The notes: generated from the sequence alone by a model not told the origin. Positions 1 to 8,241 are shown, counted from the stretch's first letter. The stretch is 64,000 nucleotides of DNA from Thermohalobaculum sp050330995 (GCA_050330995.1 JBHJHI010000019.1:30898-94897), one strand, 5' to 3'. Translations and numbers: made by a program.

Positions 1-1548
1 CCCGAGCGCTCGAGCGGGGCGCGCCGGCGGGCGCGCGGCGGCGGCGGCGCCGCACGTCGCGCCGAGCGCACCGCCGTCTCGGTCGCCACCGCCAAGGTGA
101 TCGAGCGGCGCGTGCCGAACTTCGAGATCCTCGACGAGGAGGCGCTGGCGATCATCGAGCACAACGCCGAGACCGTGCTCGAGGAGATCGGCGTCAACTT
201 CGTCGAGAACCCCGCGGCGCTGGCGCTCTGGCGCGAGGCGGGCGCGGACGTGCGCGACGAGCGGGTGCGTCTGCCCCGCGGTCTCGCGCGCAAGCTCTGC
301 GCCACGGCGCCCTCGACCTTCACCCAGGCCGCCCGCAATCCCGAGAAGTCGGTCGAGATCGGCGGGCGCAAGCTGGTGCTGGCGCCGGTCTACGGCCCGC
401 CCTTCGTGCGCGACTACGAGGGCGGGCGGCGCTACGCCACGCTCGCCGACTTCGAGAAGCTGGTGAAGCTCACCTACATGTCGCCCTGGCTGCATCACTC
501 GGGCGGCACCGTCTGCGAGCCGACCGATGTCGCGGTCAACAAGCGCCATCTCGACATGCTGCACGCGCACATGCGGCTTTCGGACAAGCCGTTCATGGGC
601 TCGGTCACCGACCCCAGGCGGGCCGAGGACAGCGTGCGGATGTGCGAGATCCTGTTCGGGCGCGAGTTCGTGGCGGACAACGCGGTGATGACGAGCCTCA
701 TCAACGTCAACTCGCCGCTGACCTTCGACAACACGATGATGGGGGCGCTCGAGGTCTACGCGCGGGCAGGGCAGGCCTGCATCGTCTCGCCGTTCATCGT
801 CGGCGGCGCGATGGCGCCGGTGACGGTGGCCGGCACGCTGACGCAGATCCTCGCCGAAGTGACGGCCGGCATCGCCTACAGCCAGCTCGTGCGCCCGGGC
901 GCGCCGGTGATCTTCGGCGCCTTCGTCACCTCGATCGACATGAACTCGGGCGCGCCGACCTTCGGCACGCCGGAAGCCTCGAAGATCCTCTGGGGCGCGG
1001 GCCAGCTCGCGCGCCGGCTCGGGCTGCCGTTCCGCTCGGGCGGCGCGCTCACCGGCGCGAAGCTCCCGGACGCGCAGGCGGGCTACGAGACGGCCAACAC
1101 GCTGAACGCGGCGCTTCTGGGCGGCGTCAACTTCATGCTGCATTCGGCCGGCTGGCTCGAAGGCGGTCTGGTCGCGAGCCCCGAGAAGCTGGTGCTCGAC
1201 GCCGACCAGCTCGGCGCGCTCGCCTCGGTGGCCGCAGGTGTCGACCTCGGCGAGAACGGCCAGGCGATGGACGCGCTCCGCGAAGTCGGCCCCGGCGGGC
1301 ACTACCTCGGCTGTGCGCACACCCAGCGCAACTTCCAGCGCGCGTTCTGGCGCTCGGACGTGCTCGACTACCGCTCGTTCGAGGCCTGGGCGGACGACGG
1401 CGGGCCGGACGGCTTCCGCCGCGCGGCGCGACGCGTCGAGAAGCTGCTCGGCGACTACCAGGCGCCCGCGCTCGACCCCGGCATCGCCGAGGCGCTCTCC
1501 GCCTTCGTCGCCGAGCGCAAGGCGGCCGAGCCGGACGCCTTCGGCTGA
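1..1548 (+). CDS. MttB-family (trimethylamine methyltransferase-like) protein, 5' end cut by window
   Basis: Member of the MttB superfamily, corrinoid-dependent methyltransferases that move a methyl group from a methylated amine to a cobalamin protein. From the GTG at 97 the protein has 483 residues, close to the family length. The frame stays open to base 1 through an Arg/Gly/Ala-rich stretch of the kind that begins many MttB homologues, so the real start probably lies upstream of the window. No in-frame amber codon interrupts the barrel, so this is the non-pyrrolysine type; such proteins act on betaines or other quaternary amines rather than trimethylamine. The cognate corrinoid protein (MttC) is not in view. 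Family call is firm; substrate is unknown. Confidence 0.85.
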   Translation, partial: PERSSGARRRARGGGGAARRAERTAVSVATAKVIERRVPNFEILDEEALAIIEHNAETVLEEIGVNFVENPAALALWREAGADVRDERVRLPRGLARKLCATAPSTFTQAARNPEKSVEIGGRKLVLAPVYGPPFVRDYEGGRRYATLADFEKLVKLTYMSPWLHHSGGTVCEPTDVAVNKRHLDMLHAHMRLSDKPFMGSVTDPRRAEDSVRMCEILFGREFVADNAVMTSLINVNSPLTFDNTMMGALEVYARAGQACIVSPFIVGGAMAPVTVAGTLTQILAEVTAGIAYSQLVRPGAPVIFGAFVTSIDMNSGAPTFGTPEASKILWGAGQLARRLGLPFRSGGALTGAKLPDAQAGYETANTLNAALLGGVNFMLHSAGWLEGGLVASPEKLVLDADQLGALASVAAGVDLGENGQAMDALREVGPGGHYLGCAHTQRNFQRAFWRSDVLDYRSFEAWADDGGPDGFRRAARRVEKLLGDYQAPALDPGIAEALSAFVAERKAAEPDAFG

Positions 1549-1822
1549 GGCAAGGAAGCAGGCGTCGTCGGGCGTCCGGGGCCGACCCGCGAGGGCCGGT
1601 CCTCCGGCGAAACCGTGTGATCGCCGGGCGCCGCCCTCGGTGGTCGCGGACCCGACCCGGAGGACACGGCAGAAGGTGATCGAGCGTCGCGCGGACGCGA
1701 CCGCCAGGGCGCCTCCGCACCTCCCCCGTCGCCGCTCTCAGGGCAGGCAGGGTTGTCATAGCCCCTTCGAGGGGGGTGGCGGCGGGCCAGCAGTCGGGGG
1801 AAGGGTGGGGGGCCGACGGCGT

Positions 1823-2131
1823 TCAGCCCTGCCCGAACGGCCCCGACGGCGCCTCGTCGGTCGGGTCGACGGCGACGTCCTCGACGGCGGCCGAAGGCGG
1901 GCCGTCGCGGCATTCGGCGAGCATCGCCTCTACACTCGCGGCGGGCCCGGCGAAGACGGCCGAGACGCTGCCGTCGGCCTCGTTGCGGACCCGGCCCGAC
2001 AGCCCGTGCGCCCTAGCGCGCCCGGCGCACCAGGCGCGATAGCCGACGCCCTGCACCCGGCCGGTGATCCGCGCGCGCACTGCCGTGCGCGCCTCCTGCG
2101 TCCCGGCGGCGCCGGTCGAGCGGTCGCTCAT
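1823..2131 (-). CDS. acyP: Acylphosphatase
   Basis: Small cytoplasmic enzyme (102 aa) that hydrolyses acyl phosphates such as carbamoyl phosphate and 1,3-bisphosphoglycerate. The signature GRVQGVGYRAW is at residues 25-34, with catalytic Arg32 followed 18 residues later by Asn50 in GRVRNEADGSV, the same Arg-Asn spacing as in characterised acylphosphatases. The ATG at 2131 is preferred; an in-frame ATG 15 bases upstream would add five residues. The C-terminus is slightly extended and acidic/Gly-rich. It stands alone between an MttB gene and a minus-strand membrane protein gene, so context says little about its role. Confidence 0.93.
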   Translation of the reverse strand: MSDRSTGAAGTQEARTAVRARITGRVQGVGYRAWCAGRARAHGLSGRVRNEADGSVSAVFAGPAASVEAMLAECRDGPPSAAVEDVAVDPTDEAPSGPFGQG

Positions 2132-2269
2132 CCTGCCTCCTCGCACGGCTCGGTCACGGGACGGGCCATGGCGGCGCCGGTCCCCTTCGCCGGGTAACGC
2201 CGTCGACCCGCCCCGGGTTTGCCGGCGTCGGCCGGGCGAGTGTGCCGGGTGAGTACCGGGCGCCGCGCG

Positions 2270-2821
2270 TCAGGCGCGGCGACGCGTGAACAGCACGTCG
2301 GCGAGCCAGAACAGCCCGAGCGAGCCGGCGAGCATCAACACCACAGCGCGCAGCCGGTCGCCGAGCGAGGCCGGCCCGACCGCGGGCAGGCCCGCGGCCA
2401 GAATCGGCTTGGCCTCGACCTCCGGCTCCGATGCTTCCAGGGCGGGCGGGCGTTCCTGCTCGGCCGACGGCGGGCGCAGGCCGAACGGCGTCATCGCGGT
2501 GCGCCCGGCGGTCGGCGCGGGCGCGGCCGCTTCGGGGGCGAGGCTCTCGCCACCGGGCGCGGTCGCCCCGGCGTCCACGAGCCGCATCAGCGTCGGCCCG
2601 TCGAGCACCCCGGTCGGCTCCAGCCCGGCGCGGACCTGCCAGGCGGCGATCGCGGCGCGGGTCTGCGGCCCCATCAGGCCGTCGGCCGCGCCGGGGTCGA
2701 GGCCGGCGGCCGCGAGCGCCTCCTGCGCGGCGCGCACGTCCTCGTGGTCGTTCGCCACCGCCGGCGTCGCCGCGAGCAGCGCGGCCAGCGCCGCGGCGAG
2801 CACGCCCGTCCTCGTCCCCAT
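2270..2821 (-). CDS. Peptidoglycan-binding (PG_binding_1) membrane protein
   Basis: 183-residue envelope protein of unknown exact role. Residues 1-23 form a signal peptide ending in AVA-N. Residues about 27-85 match the PG_binding_1 helical domain (AAQEALAAAGLDPGAADG, then GPQTRAAIAAWQ and GVLDGPTLMRL). A Pro/Ala/Glu-rich linker follows, and residues about 158-177 form a hydrophobic helix just before a final RRRA. It therefore looks tethered to the membrane at the C-terminus with the binding domain in the periplasm. The ATG at 2821 has a strong GGAGGAGG ribosome site. It lies 86 bases downstream of the binding-protein gene on the same strand. Confidence 0.75.
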   Translation of the reverse strand: MGTRTGVLAAALAALLAATPAVANDHEDVRAAQEALAAAGLDPGAADGLMGPQTRAAIAAWQVRAGLEPTGVLDGPTLMRLVDAGATAPGGESLAPEAAAPAPTAGRTAMTPFGLRPPSAEQERPPALEASEPEVEAKPILAAGLPAVGPASLGDRLRAVVLMLAGSLGLFWLADVLFTRRRA

Positions 2822-2907
2822 CGTCGAGCCTCCTCCGACCGCCGCTCCGGCTCCGGTCGGGGCGCACTCCGAGCACGCGAATGCGGCCCCGATGGGGCGG
2901 GGTGCGC

Positions 2908-4119
2908 CTACTCGGTGGTCGGGGTCTTGCCCGTGACCCGCCCGAGCGTCTCCTCGTCGCTCGGCAGGTGGTCCTTGCCGTCGCGGTAGACGGTGTCGGT
3001 CATGCGGATCTCGCCGTCCTCCTCGGCGAGCCGGCCGACCCAGGCGCCCATGGTCGCCTGATGGTCCAGCTCGCGGAAGGTGATCGGCCCGACCGGCGTG
3101 CGCACGACCAGCCCCTCGAACGCGGTCCGGAGCGCGTCCGCGGCCTCTCCGCCCTTGGCCTCGGCCCGCTCCAGGGCCGCCTCGACCGCCTGCACGGCGG
3201 TATAGCCGATCAGCGCGCCCGTGGTCGGCGCCTCGTCCCAGCGGTCCTCGTAGGCCTCGACGAAGGCCTCGCCGTGGTAGTCGTCGATCGCGTACCAGGG
3301 ATAGCCGGTCACCACCCAGCCGGTCGGGGCGGTCTCGCCGAACAGCGACAGCGTCTCCGGGTCGCCGGCCCGGGGGGCGTAGACCTGGAGCCCGTCGAGC
3401 AGCGCTCGTCCCTCGGGCGCGGCGGCGAGGCGGGCCAGGGTCTCCGGCTCGAGCGCGACGAAGGCGGCCTCGGCCTCGAAGCGCGCGCGCTCCTCGGCCG
3501 CGGCGGCCAGATCGGGCGCCTCGGCGTCGAGGGCGATCGTGCCGACGACGCTCGCTTCCGGGTCGGCGCGGACCAGCCGCTGCTCGAAGGCGGCCGCGGC
3601 GGCGAGCCCATCGGCGTCGTCGGCGACGATCGCGAGGAAGCGCGTCGCCCCCTCCTCGGCGGCCGCCTCGGCCAGCATCGCCGCGTGCATCCAGTGCGAG
3701 GGCCCGAGGCGGAAGACGTGCGGCTCGTGGTCCGACCAGACCAGCGCGTCGCTGCCGGGCAGCGTCGCGAGGTACACCGTGCCGCTCGCGCCGGCCCAGT
3801 CCGACAGCACGCGCGCGATCTCCTCGTCGAGCCCGCCGGTGACGAGCCGCGCGCCTTCCTCGCGCAGCAGCCCCGCCTGCCGGCGCGCCTCGGCCGGATC
3901 GGCGGCGGCGCGGAACAGCGCCTCCAACGGGCGGCCGTCGATGCCGTCGTCCTCCTCGATCTCCTCCAGCGCGAGCGTCATGCCCTGGCGATAGGGGCCG
4001 GCCACGGCCTCGCGGGTCTCGAAGGCGTTTATTTCGCCGAAGACGATCGGCTCCTGCGCCCTCGCGGCCGACGCGAGACCGAGGGCGAGCGTGGCGGCGG
4101 GAATGATACGGGCGATCAT
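2908..4119 (-). CDS. Branched-chain amino acid-type ABC transporter substrate-binding protein
   Basis: 403-residue periplasmic binding protein of the LivK/Peripla_BP_6 class. A signal peptide (MIARIIPAATLALGLASAARA) precedes PIVFGEINAFETREAVAGPY, the first strand and ligand loop. Later landmarks are PYRQGMTLALEEIEEDDGIDG, LVTGGLDEEIARVLSD, the hinge crossing around WVVTGYPWYAIDDYH, and GALIGYTAVQAVEAAL near the end, which are usual for this class. No permease or ATPase genes adjoin it, so it may be an orphan receptor serving a transporter elsewhere. The ligand cannot be predicted; related proteins bind amino acids, urea or short amides. Confidence 0.85.
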   Translation of the reverse strand: MIARIIPAATLALGLASAARAQEPIVFGEINAFETREAVAGPYRQGMTLALEEIEEDDGIDGRPLEALFRAAADPAEARRQAGLLREEGARLVTGGLDEEIARVLSDWAGASGTVYLATLPGSDALVWSDHEPHVFRLGPSHWMHAAMLAEAAAEEGATRFLAIVADDADGLAAAAAFEQRLVRADPEASVVGTIALDAEAPDLAAAAEERARFEAEAAFVALEPETLARLAAAPEGRALLDGLQVYAPRAGDPETLSLFGETAPTGWVVTGYPWYAIDDYHGEAFVEAYEDRWDEAPTTGALIGYTAVQAVEAALERAEAKGGEAADALRTAFEGLVVRTPVGPITFRELDHQATMGAWVGRLAEEDGEIRMTDTVYRDGKDHLPSDEETLGRVTGKTPTTE

Positions 4120-4435
4120 GGCGGGCTCCGTCCGGGCGGCGCGACGCCGCGGGGCTGATCGACGATCTAGGGCGACGACCGGGAAGACGCGAGCGCCATT
4201 CGCGGGTTCCGGGAGGCAAACCCAGGGGCGCGGGCCGGCTCGGCCTCTCGCCGTCGGCGAAGCGCTGCGCGATCGGCGGCGCGCATCCGCGCGGTGTATA
4301 GACGGCGCGCATCCGCGCGATGTCCGGCCCGGTCCGCCGGGCGCGCGCCGGGCGAGGCTTGCGTCCCGGACCGCCGCGCCATACACCCGAGCGAAACGCT
4401 CGGGTTCGCCCGCCACCCCCGCCGCCGGAGGCAGC
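4120..4435. other. Divergent intergenic region with a short direct repeat
   Basis: 316 bases between the divergent binding-protein gene and the DUF1289 gene, so promoters for both must lie here. No convincing consensus promoter was found. A 26-base unit beginning CGGCGCGCATCCGCGCG at 4277 is repeated from 4303; the first 17 bases of the two copies are identical. No gene or RNA structure was recognised in the rest. Confidence 0.5.
4277..4322. repeat. 26-bp direct repeat (1.7 copies)
   Basis: CGGCGCGCATCCGCGCG occurs at 4277-4293 and 4303-4319, offset 26 bases, each followed by (G/A)TGT. It may be a duplicated operator or a replication-slippage product; nothing distinguishes the two from sequence alone. 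Confidence 0.6.
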
Positions 4436-4714
4436 ATGGCCAAGGTCCCTTCGCCCTGCATCGACGTCTGCAAGTTCAAGCTCGACGGGCACTGCATCGG
4501 CTGCGGCATGACCAAGAAACAGAAGAAGCGCTTCAAGGATCTCGACGGCAAGGCGGCCAAGCGCGCCTTCCTCGCCGATCTGATGGTCGAGCAGGCCCGG
4601 CTCGGGATCAAGACCCGCGGCTGGGAGAAGGGGTATCGCAAGCGCTGCGCCAAGAAGGGGGTCGAGTGCCCGCTCGACAGGCTCGCGCCGGAGGCGGTGG
4701 ACGAGGCGGCCTGA
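4436..4714 (+). CDS. DUF1289 domain protein
   Basis: 92-residue cytoplasmic protein of unknown function. It begins with the DUF1289 signature: SPCIDVCKFKLDGHCIGCGM at residues 6-25, with four cysteines (8, 12, 20, 23) positioned like a small metal or Fe-S site, followed by a basic helix KKQKKRFKDLDGKAAKRAF. A GGAG ribosome site lies 7 bases before the ATG. The C-terminal half is longer than in minimal DUF1289 proteins and carries two more cysteines (71 and 78), so it may be a variant. It is convergent with dps, with a bidirectional hairpin between. Confidence 0.8.
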   Translation: MAKVPSPCIDVCKFKLDGHCIGCGMTKKQKKRFKDLDGKAAKRAFLADLMVEQARLGIKTRGWEKGYRKRCAKKGVECPLDRLAPEAVDEAA

Positions 4715-4760
4715 CCGCCGTGATCGGGGGCGGCGGAGTTTCGTCCCGCCGGCCACCGAC

Positions 4761-4784
4761 CGGCCCCTATTGAAAAAGGGGCCG
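4761..4784. terminator. Bidirectional hairpin terminator between DUF1289 gene and dps
   Basis: CGGCCCCT at 4761-4768 pairs perfectly with AGGGGCCG at 4777-4784 across an 8-base A-rich loop (ATTGAAAA). It lies between two convergent genes, so it can end transcription from both sides. There is no long T run on either strand. Confidence 0.7.
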
Positions 4785-4831
4785 ACCCGACGGGCCGACC
4801 CCTTCGTCGACGATCGCGACGGTGCCGCGCC

Positions 4832-5305
4832 TCAGCCCTTGAGGTGGGCGCGCAGCATCCAGGCGAACTTCTCGTGCACGCGCCCGCGCTCGATCGCGAG
4901 GTCCTCGGTCAGGGTGTCGCCGTGGCGGCCGGCGACCTCGGCGAGGGCGTTCAGCGTGCCCGCGATCGCCTCCTGGTCGCCCTGGAGCGCGGATATCATC
5001 GACTTGTCGTCGAGATGGCCGTCGCTCTCCTCGGTCTTGGCGCGGTCGAGGTGGGCCTTCAGCGAGCCCAGCGCATGGCCGTCGAGCGCCTTGATCCGCT
5101 CGGCGAGATCGTCCTGCGCGGCGAAGTGGTCCTCGTAGATCTGCTGGAACAGCTCGTGCAGCGAGCCGAACGTCATGCCGGTGACGTTCCAGTGGAAGTT
5201 CTGCGCCTTGTGCGTGGTGACGACCGTCTCGGAGAGCGACTGCGTCAGACCCTCGATGATCTCCTGCACGGCGCTCGTTTCCAGTTCGGTGGCGACGTTG
5301 GGCAT
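4832..5305 (-). CDS. dps: DNA starvation/stationary-phase protection protein Dps
   Basis: 157-residue ferritin-like protein that forms 12-mers, oxidises Fe(II) with peroxide and stores iron, protecting DNA. The inter-subunit ferroxidase ligands are all present with the classical spacing: His38 (FHWNV), His50, Asp65 and Glu69 (12, 15 and 4 residues apart). The ATG at 5305 follows an AGGAGAG ribosome site. An Irr-type iron box lies 45 bases upstream at 5350-5367, which suggests iron-dependent control; this is inference. Transcription ends against the DUF1289 gene at the shared hairpin. Confidence 0.96.
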   Translation of the reverse strand: MPNVATELETSAVQEIIEGLTQSLSETVVTTHKAQNFHWNVTGMTFGSLHELFQQIYEDHFAAQDDLAERIKALDGHALGSLKAHLDRAKTEESDGHLDDKSMISALQGDQEAIAGTLNALAEVAGRHGDTLTEDLAIERGRVHEKFAWMLRAHLKG

Positions 5306-5349
5306 TCGGTCTCTCCTTCGCTTGGCCGGACGCCGCTCGGCGCCCACTC

Positions 5350-5367
5350 TTTAGAACGCCTCTAAGG
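5350..5367 (-). promoter_or_regulatory. Candidate Irr box (iron control element) upstream of dps
   Basis: The plus strand reads TTTAGAACGCCTCTAAGG, close to the alphaproteobacterial Irr/ICE consensus TTTAGAA-N3-TTCTAAA. Inner arms TTAGA and TCTAA are perfectly inverted. It sits 45 bases before the dps start and overlaps the stop codon of the upstream gene. AT-rich sequence of this kind stands out in a 73% GC region. Confidence 0.65.
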
Positions 5368-5821
5368 TATGGGGGTCGAGCCGCGTGGCAAGCCCGTTCG
5401 CGAGCGCGCCGAAGGGGCGGCGCAGCGCGTGACGGCAGCGCGAGGCGAGCGCGAAGGCGGCCGAGCGGTGGTCGCCGCGTCGGTACGCGCGCAGGAGCCC
5501 GAGCAGCCAGGCCTCGTCGAAGCTGACGCCCGCCGCGCTCGGATGGTGCATCCTGAAGCGCCGGCCGAGCGCATGGGGCGCGACGCGCAGCACCGCGTCG
5601 AGACAGGCGTCGGCGTCGCGCTCGGGCGTCGCCTCGAGGGCGGCGCAGAACAGGAACGGCTCGATCCGCGGGCGCAGGCAGGTCAGGGCGGCGCGCCGGC
5701 GCAGGAGGCGGAGCAGGCGACGCTCCTCCTCGGGCAGCGCGGCGCGGGGCAACGGGCTCGGCGCGCTCGTGATCCGCTCCGGGACAGGCGCGACCTGAGT
5801 GTCGGCGAGGGCGAGTTGCAT
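5351..5821 (-). CDS. Uncharacterised protein upstream of dps
   Basis: 156-residue protein I do not recognise. It has no signal peptide or membrane helix; it is Arg/Ala/Leu-rich and apparently all helical, with segments ERRLLRLLRRRAALTC and DEAWLLGLLRAYRRGDHRSA. The most distinctive stretch is HPSAAGVSFDEAWLLGLL (residues about 96-113). The ATG at 5821 is close to an AT-rich inverted repeat at 5827-5857 that may hold the promoter or operator. Its stop codon overlaps the Irr box of dps on the same strand, so read-through into dps is possible. Function unknown. Confidence 0.7.
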   Translation of the reverse strand: MQLALADTQVAPVPERITSAPSPLPRAALPEEERRLLRLLRRRAALTCLRPRIEPFLFCAALEATPERDADACLDAVLRVAPHALGRRFRMHHPSAAGVSFDEAWLLGLLRAYRRGDHRSAAFALASRCRHALRRPFGALANGLATRLDPHTLEAF

Positions 5822-5826
5822 TGGCG

Positions 5827-5857
5827 TATTTTCCCGAGTGGTCTGGTAGGGAATATA
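5827..5857 (-). promoter_or_regulatory. AT-rich inverted repeat, candidate operator/promoter
   Basis: TATTTTCCC at 5827-5835 and GGGAATATA at 5849-5857 are inverted with one mismatch and a 13-base spacer (GAGTGGTCTGGTA). On the minus strand it contains TATATT, a possible -10 element, about 30 bases before the ATG at 5821. The dimer-like symmetry suggests a repressor site; the regulator is unknown. Confidence 0.45.
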
Positions 5858-6082
5858 GCCGCCCCGCACGCCGGGGTCCACCCCGCGGAAGGGCCTTCCG
5901 CCTGCGCGAATGCGTCCCGGCAGGCGTGTCGAAGCTCCGTCGCGACGACGTGGCGTTTGTCGAGGCGACGTTCGCAGCGCCGGGGGCCGAAGTCTCGCTC
6001 GGAACGTCGAACCCGCGACGTGCCTCCACCCGCAACGGTGTGAGGATCGTCCGACGCACCGACACGCGGCGCTCGCGCGGGA

Positions 6083-6925
6083 TCAGTCGATCAGCCGCGT
6101 CGCGACGCGATAGCGCTCCAGCTCCTCGTCGACCAGGAAGTACGCCTGGTCGTAGGGCGTCGAGAGCGCGTGGCGCATCACCGCGGGGTCCACCCCCATC
6201 GCGTCGACGTGGGCCAGGATCTCGCCCTGGAGCGCCTGCACGCTCTCGACCGCGCGCGCCGTGGTCAGGATCGCGCGGCCCTCGAAGGCGGCCTGGTGCA
6301 GCCCGATCCAGGCGCGGCGCGAGACGCTGCGCTCGACGCCCGCGAACAGGAGGTTCGGGCAGGCCGAGTTGCACGACGCCCCGGCAGTCACCAGGGTGTC
6401 GAGCCCGCGCTCGCGGATCGCGCGGCCCATCGCCAGCGCGGCCACCACCTGCCCGCCGGGGCTGTGCAGGGCGATGGTCCCGACCTCGCCCGCCTCGTCG
6501 AGCGCGGTCAGGAAGCGCTCCTCGTCGCCCGCGGCGATCCGACCCGAGACGAGGAGGAGCGCGCCGTGCTCGGCGTGCTCGCGCCGCTCGAAGGCGAGGC
6601 GCTCGCCGAGGTCGGGCAGGGCCAGATCGCCGGGCCCGGCCGCGCCGCCCGCGTCCGGCCGCTGCGGGATGGTGGCCGGGCTGTAGGGGCGGCGCTGGGC
6701 GCCGGGCGTCGGCGCGGGGGTGGCGACCGGGTCGACCCGGTCGGGGGTCATGACGCCCTGCTCTTCGAGATCGGTCCAGAGCAGCAGCCCTGCGAGCGCG
6801 AGCTGCGAGAGCAGCATCAGCCGCATCGCCCAGCGGATCGGCAGCCGCGAGAGCCGGCCGAACGGACCGCCGGGGCGCGCGGCGGATATCGCGCCGTCGG
6901 AGCCGGGGGCGGTCGCCCCGCTCAC
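6083..6925 (-). CDS. ClpP/crotonase-fold periplasmic protein (COG3904-like)
   Basis: 280-residue protein with one N-terminal membrane helix (residues about 31-50) and a periplasmic domain with a ClpP/SppA-like fold. Landmarks are IALHSPGGQVVAALAMGRAI (152-171), TAGASCNSACPNLLFAGVER (180-199) with probable nucleophile Ser187, and WIGLHQA with probable catalytic His210. These fit serine hydrolases of the ClpP superfamily (COG3904). Translation starts at a GTG that overlaps the stop of the upstream membrane-protein gene (GTGA at 6925-6922), so the two are translationally coupled and probably act together. The substrate is unknown. Confidence 0.75.
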   Translation of the reverse strand: MSGATAPGSDGAISAARPGGPFGRLSRLPIRWAMRLMLLSQLALAGLLLWTDLEEQGVMTPDRVDPVATPAPTPGAQRRPYSPATIPQRPDAGGAAGPGDLALPDLGERLAFERREHAEHGALLLVSGRIAAGDEERFLTALDEAGEVGTIALHSPGGQVVAALAMGRAIRERGLDTLVTAGASCNSACPNLLFAGVERSVSRRAWIGLHQAAFEGRAILTTARAVESVQALQGEILAHVDAMGVDPAVMRHALSTPYDQAYFLVDEELERYRVATRLID

Positions 6926-8241
6926 TCCGCCGCCCTGACGTTCGGTGCGTCGCGTCGGGCCTCGGCCGTTTCGTCGGGGCCGAGGCGCATCGGTGCGTCG
7001 TCGTGGCGGTGCGCGGCGTGCGGCGCGCCCCCGTTCGCCGCCCCCTCCAGCTCGCGCATCGCCCGCGCGGCGGCGCGCAGCTCGGTGATGGTCATGGTCT
7101 CCTCGTGGCCGGTGCCGCCGCGGCCGTGGCGGATCGCGGACTGGGTGACGGCGAGGATGAACACCAGCACCACCGGCAGGAGATCGATCGCGATCGCCCC
7201 GGCCCACGAGGGCACGAAGTTGCCGGCGTAGCGGATCACCGCGTCGGCGGTGGAGACCGGGGTGTAGGTGGTCTCGGGCGGGGCGGGCAGGCCCATCACG
7301 TCGCGCGCGGCCTGGGCCAGGCTGTCGGCGCGGCGGTCGAGCGCCTCCATCACCTGCTGCATGGTGGACGACTGCGCGCCGCGCACGGCCTCGGTCGCCC
7401 CGTCGAGTTCGGGCAGCACCACCGAGGCGCTCAGGTCCTCGGCCGCGCGCAGCACCACGGGCGCCACCGAGAGCTGACGGAGCGACGTGATGACGCCGGC
7501 GAGACGCACCGAGGCCTCGGCGAAGGCGATCGAGCGGCGCTCGACCGGCCCCTGGTCGGCGATCAGCTCGCGCATGCGCGAGAGGATGGTGTTGCCCTGC
7601 TCGAACTCGGCCTCGATCGGCTCTAGCTGCGCGCCGATCTGCGCGCGCAGCCCGTTCAGCTCCTCGGCCTTCTGGCGCAGCAGGCGATAGACCGCGCCGC
7701 GCCCGCCGACGCCGGAGAGATCGCCCGAGCTCTCCAGCCCCGCCAGGTCCTCGAAGCTCGCCGCCGCGCGCGCGACATCGCGCTCCAGCGCCTGCGCCGA
7801 GAGCGCGTTCGAATGGGCACGCTCCAGCGAGCCCTGATACTCCTGCACGGTCAGCGCGAGGTGCTGCTCGACCGCCGCCGATCCGGCGAGCGCGGCGGCG
7901 TTCAGCCAGGACGACATCGCCACGATCGCGAGGCAGCCGAGGGCGGTCGCGAGCGAGAGCCCGATCCGTCCCGAGACCGTCGTCATCGCCGGCAGGAGCC
8001 GCAGCACGTAGGACCAGAAGACGAAGATCCCCACCGAGACGGCGAGCGAGTAAGCGACGGCGGCGAAGAAGCTGAGCGCGCCGGTGTTCTCCAGAAGCCC
8101 CGAGACGCCGAGATAGGTGTAGATGCCGCTCGCCACCGCGAGCACCCCGAGGGCCAGCGGCGTGAAGCTGTCGAGCCACGAGACGTGTCCCTCCAGCTCG
8201 CGGGCGCTGCGAAGCCCGCTCTCCTGCGTCCGTCCGACCAT
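6922..8241 (-). CDS. Polytopic membrane protein with large coiled-coil central domain
   Basis: 439 residues, not assigned to a named family. Three hydrophobic helices lie near the N-terminus (about 27-47, 57-80, 92-118). A long Glu/Ala/Arg/Leu-rich, probably coiled-coil extracytoplasmic region follows (about 125-335), then one helix (about 350-375) and a charged His/Asp-rich cytoplasmic tail. The ATG at 8241 follows a GGGGGAGA site. It overlaps the downstream ClpP-fold gene by four bases, and both encode membrane-anchored proteins with periplasmic domains, which suggests a scaffold and hydrolase pair; that is inference. Confidence 0.7.
   Translation of the reverse strand: MVGRTQESGLRSARELEGHVSWLDSFTPLALGVLAVASGIYTYLGVSGLLENTGALSFFAAVAYSLAVSVGIFVFWSYVLRLLPAMTTVSGRIGLSLATALGCLAIVAMSSWLNAAALAGSAAVEQHLALTVQEYQGSLERAHSNALSAQALERDVARAAASFEDLAGLESSGDLSGVGGRGAVYRLLRQKAEELNGLRAQIGAQLEPIEAEFEQGNTILSRMRELIADQGPVERRSIAFAEASVRLAGVITSLRQLSVAPVVLRAAEDLSASVVLPELDGATEAVRGAQSSTMQQVMEALDRRADSLAQAARDVMGLPAPPETTYTPVSTADAVIRYAGNFVPSWAGAIAIDLLPVVLVFILAVTQSAIRHGRGGTGHEETMTITELRAAARAMRELEGAANGGAPHAAHRHDDAPMRLGPDETAEARRDAPNVRAAE

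Noticed and set aside
2431..4158. Long plus-strand frame opposite the binding-protein gene
   Set aside because: Antisense to a clear LivK-type protein; Arg-rich low complexity and no start signal.
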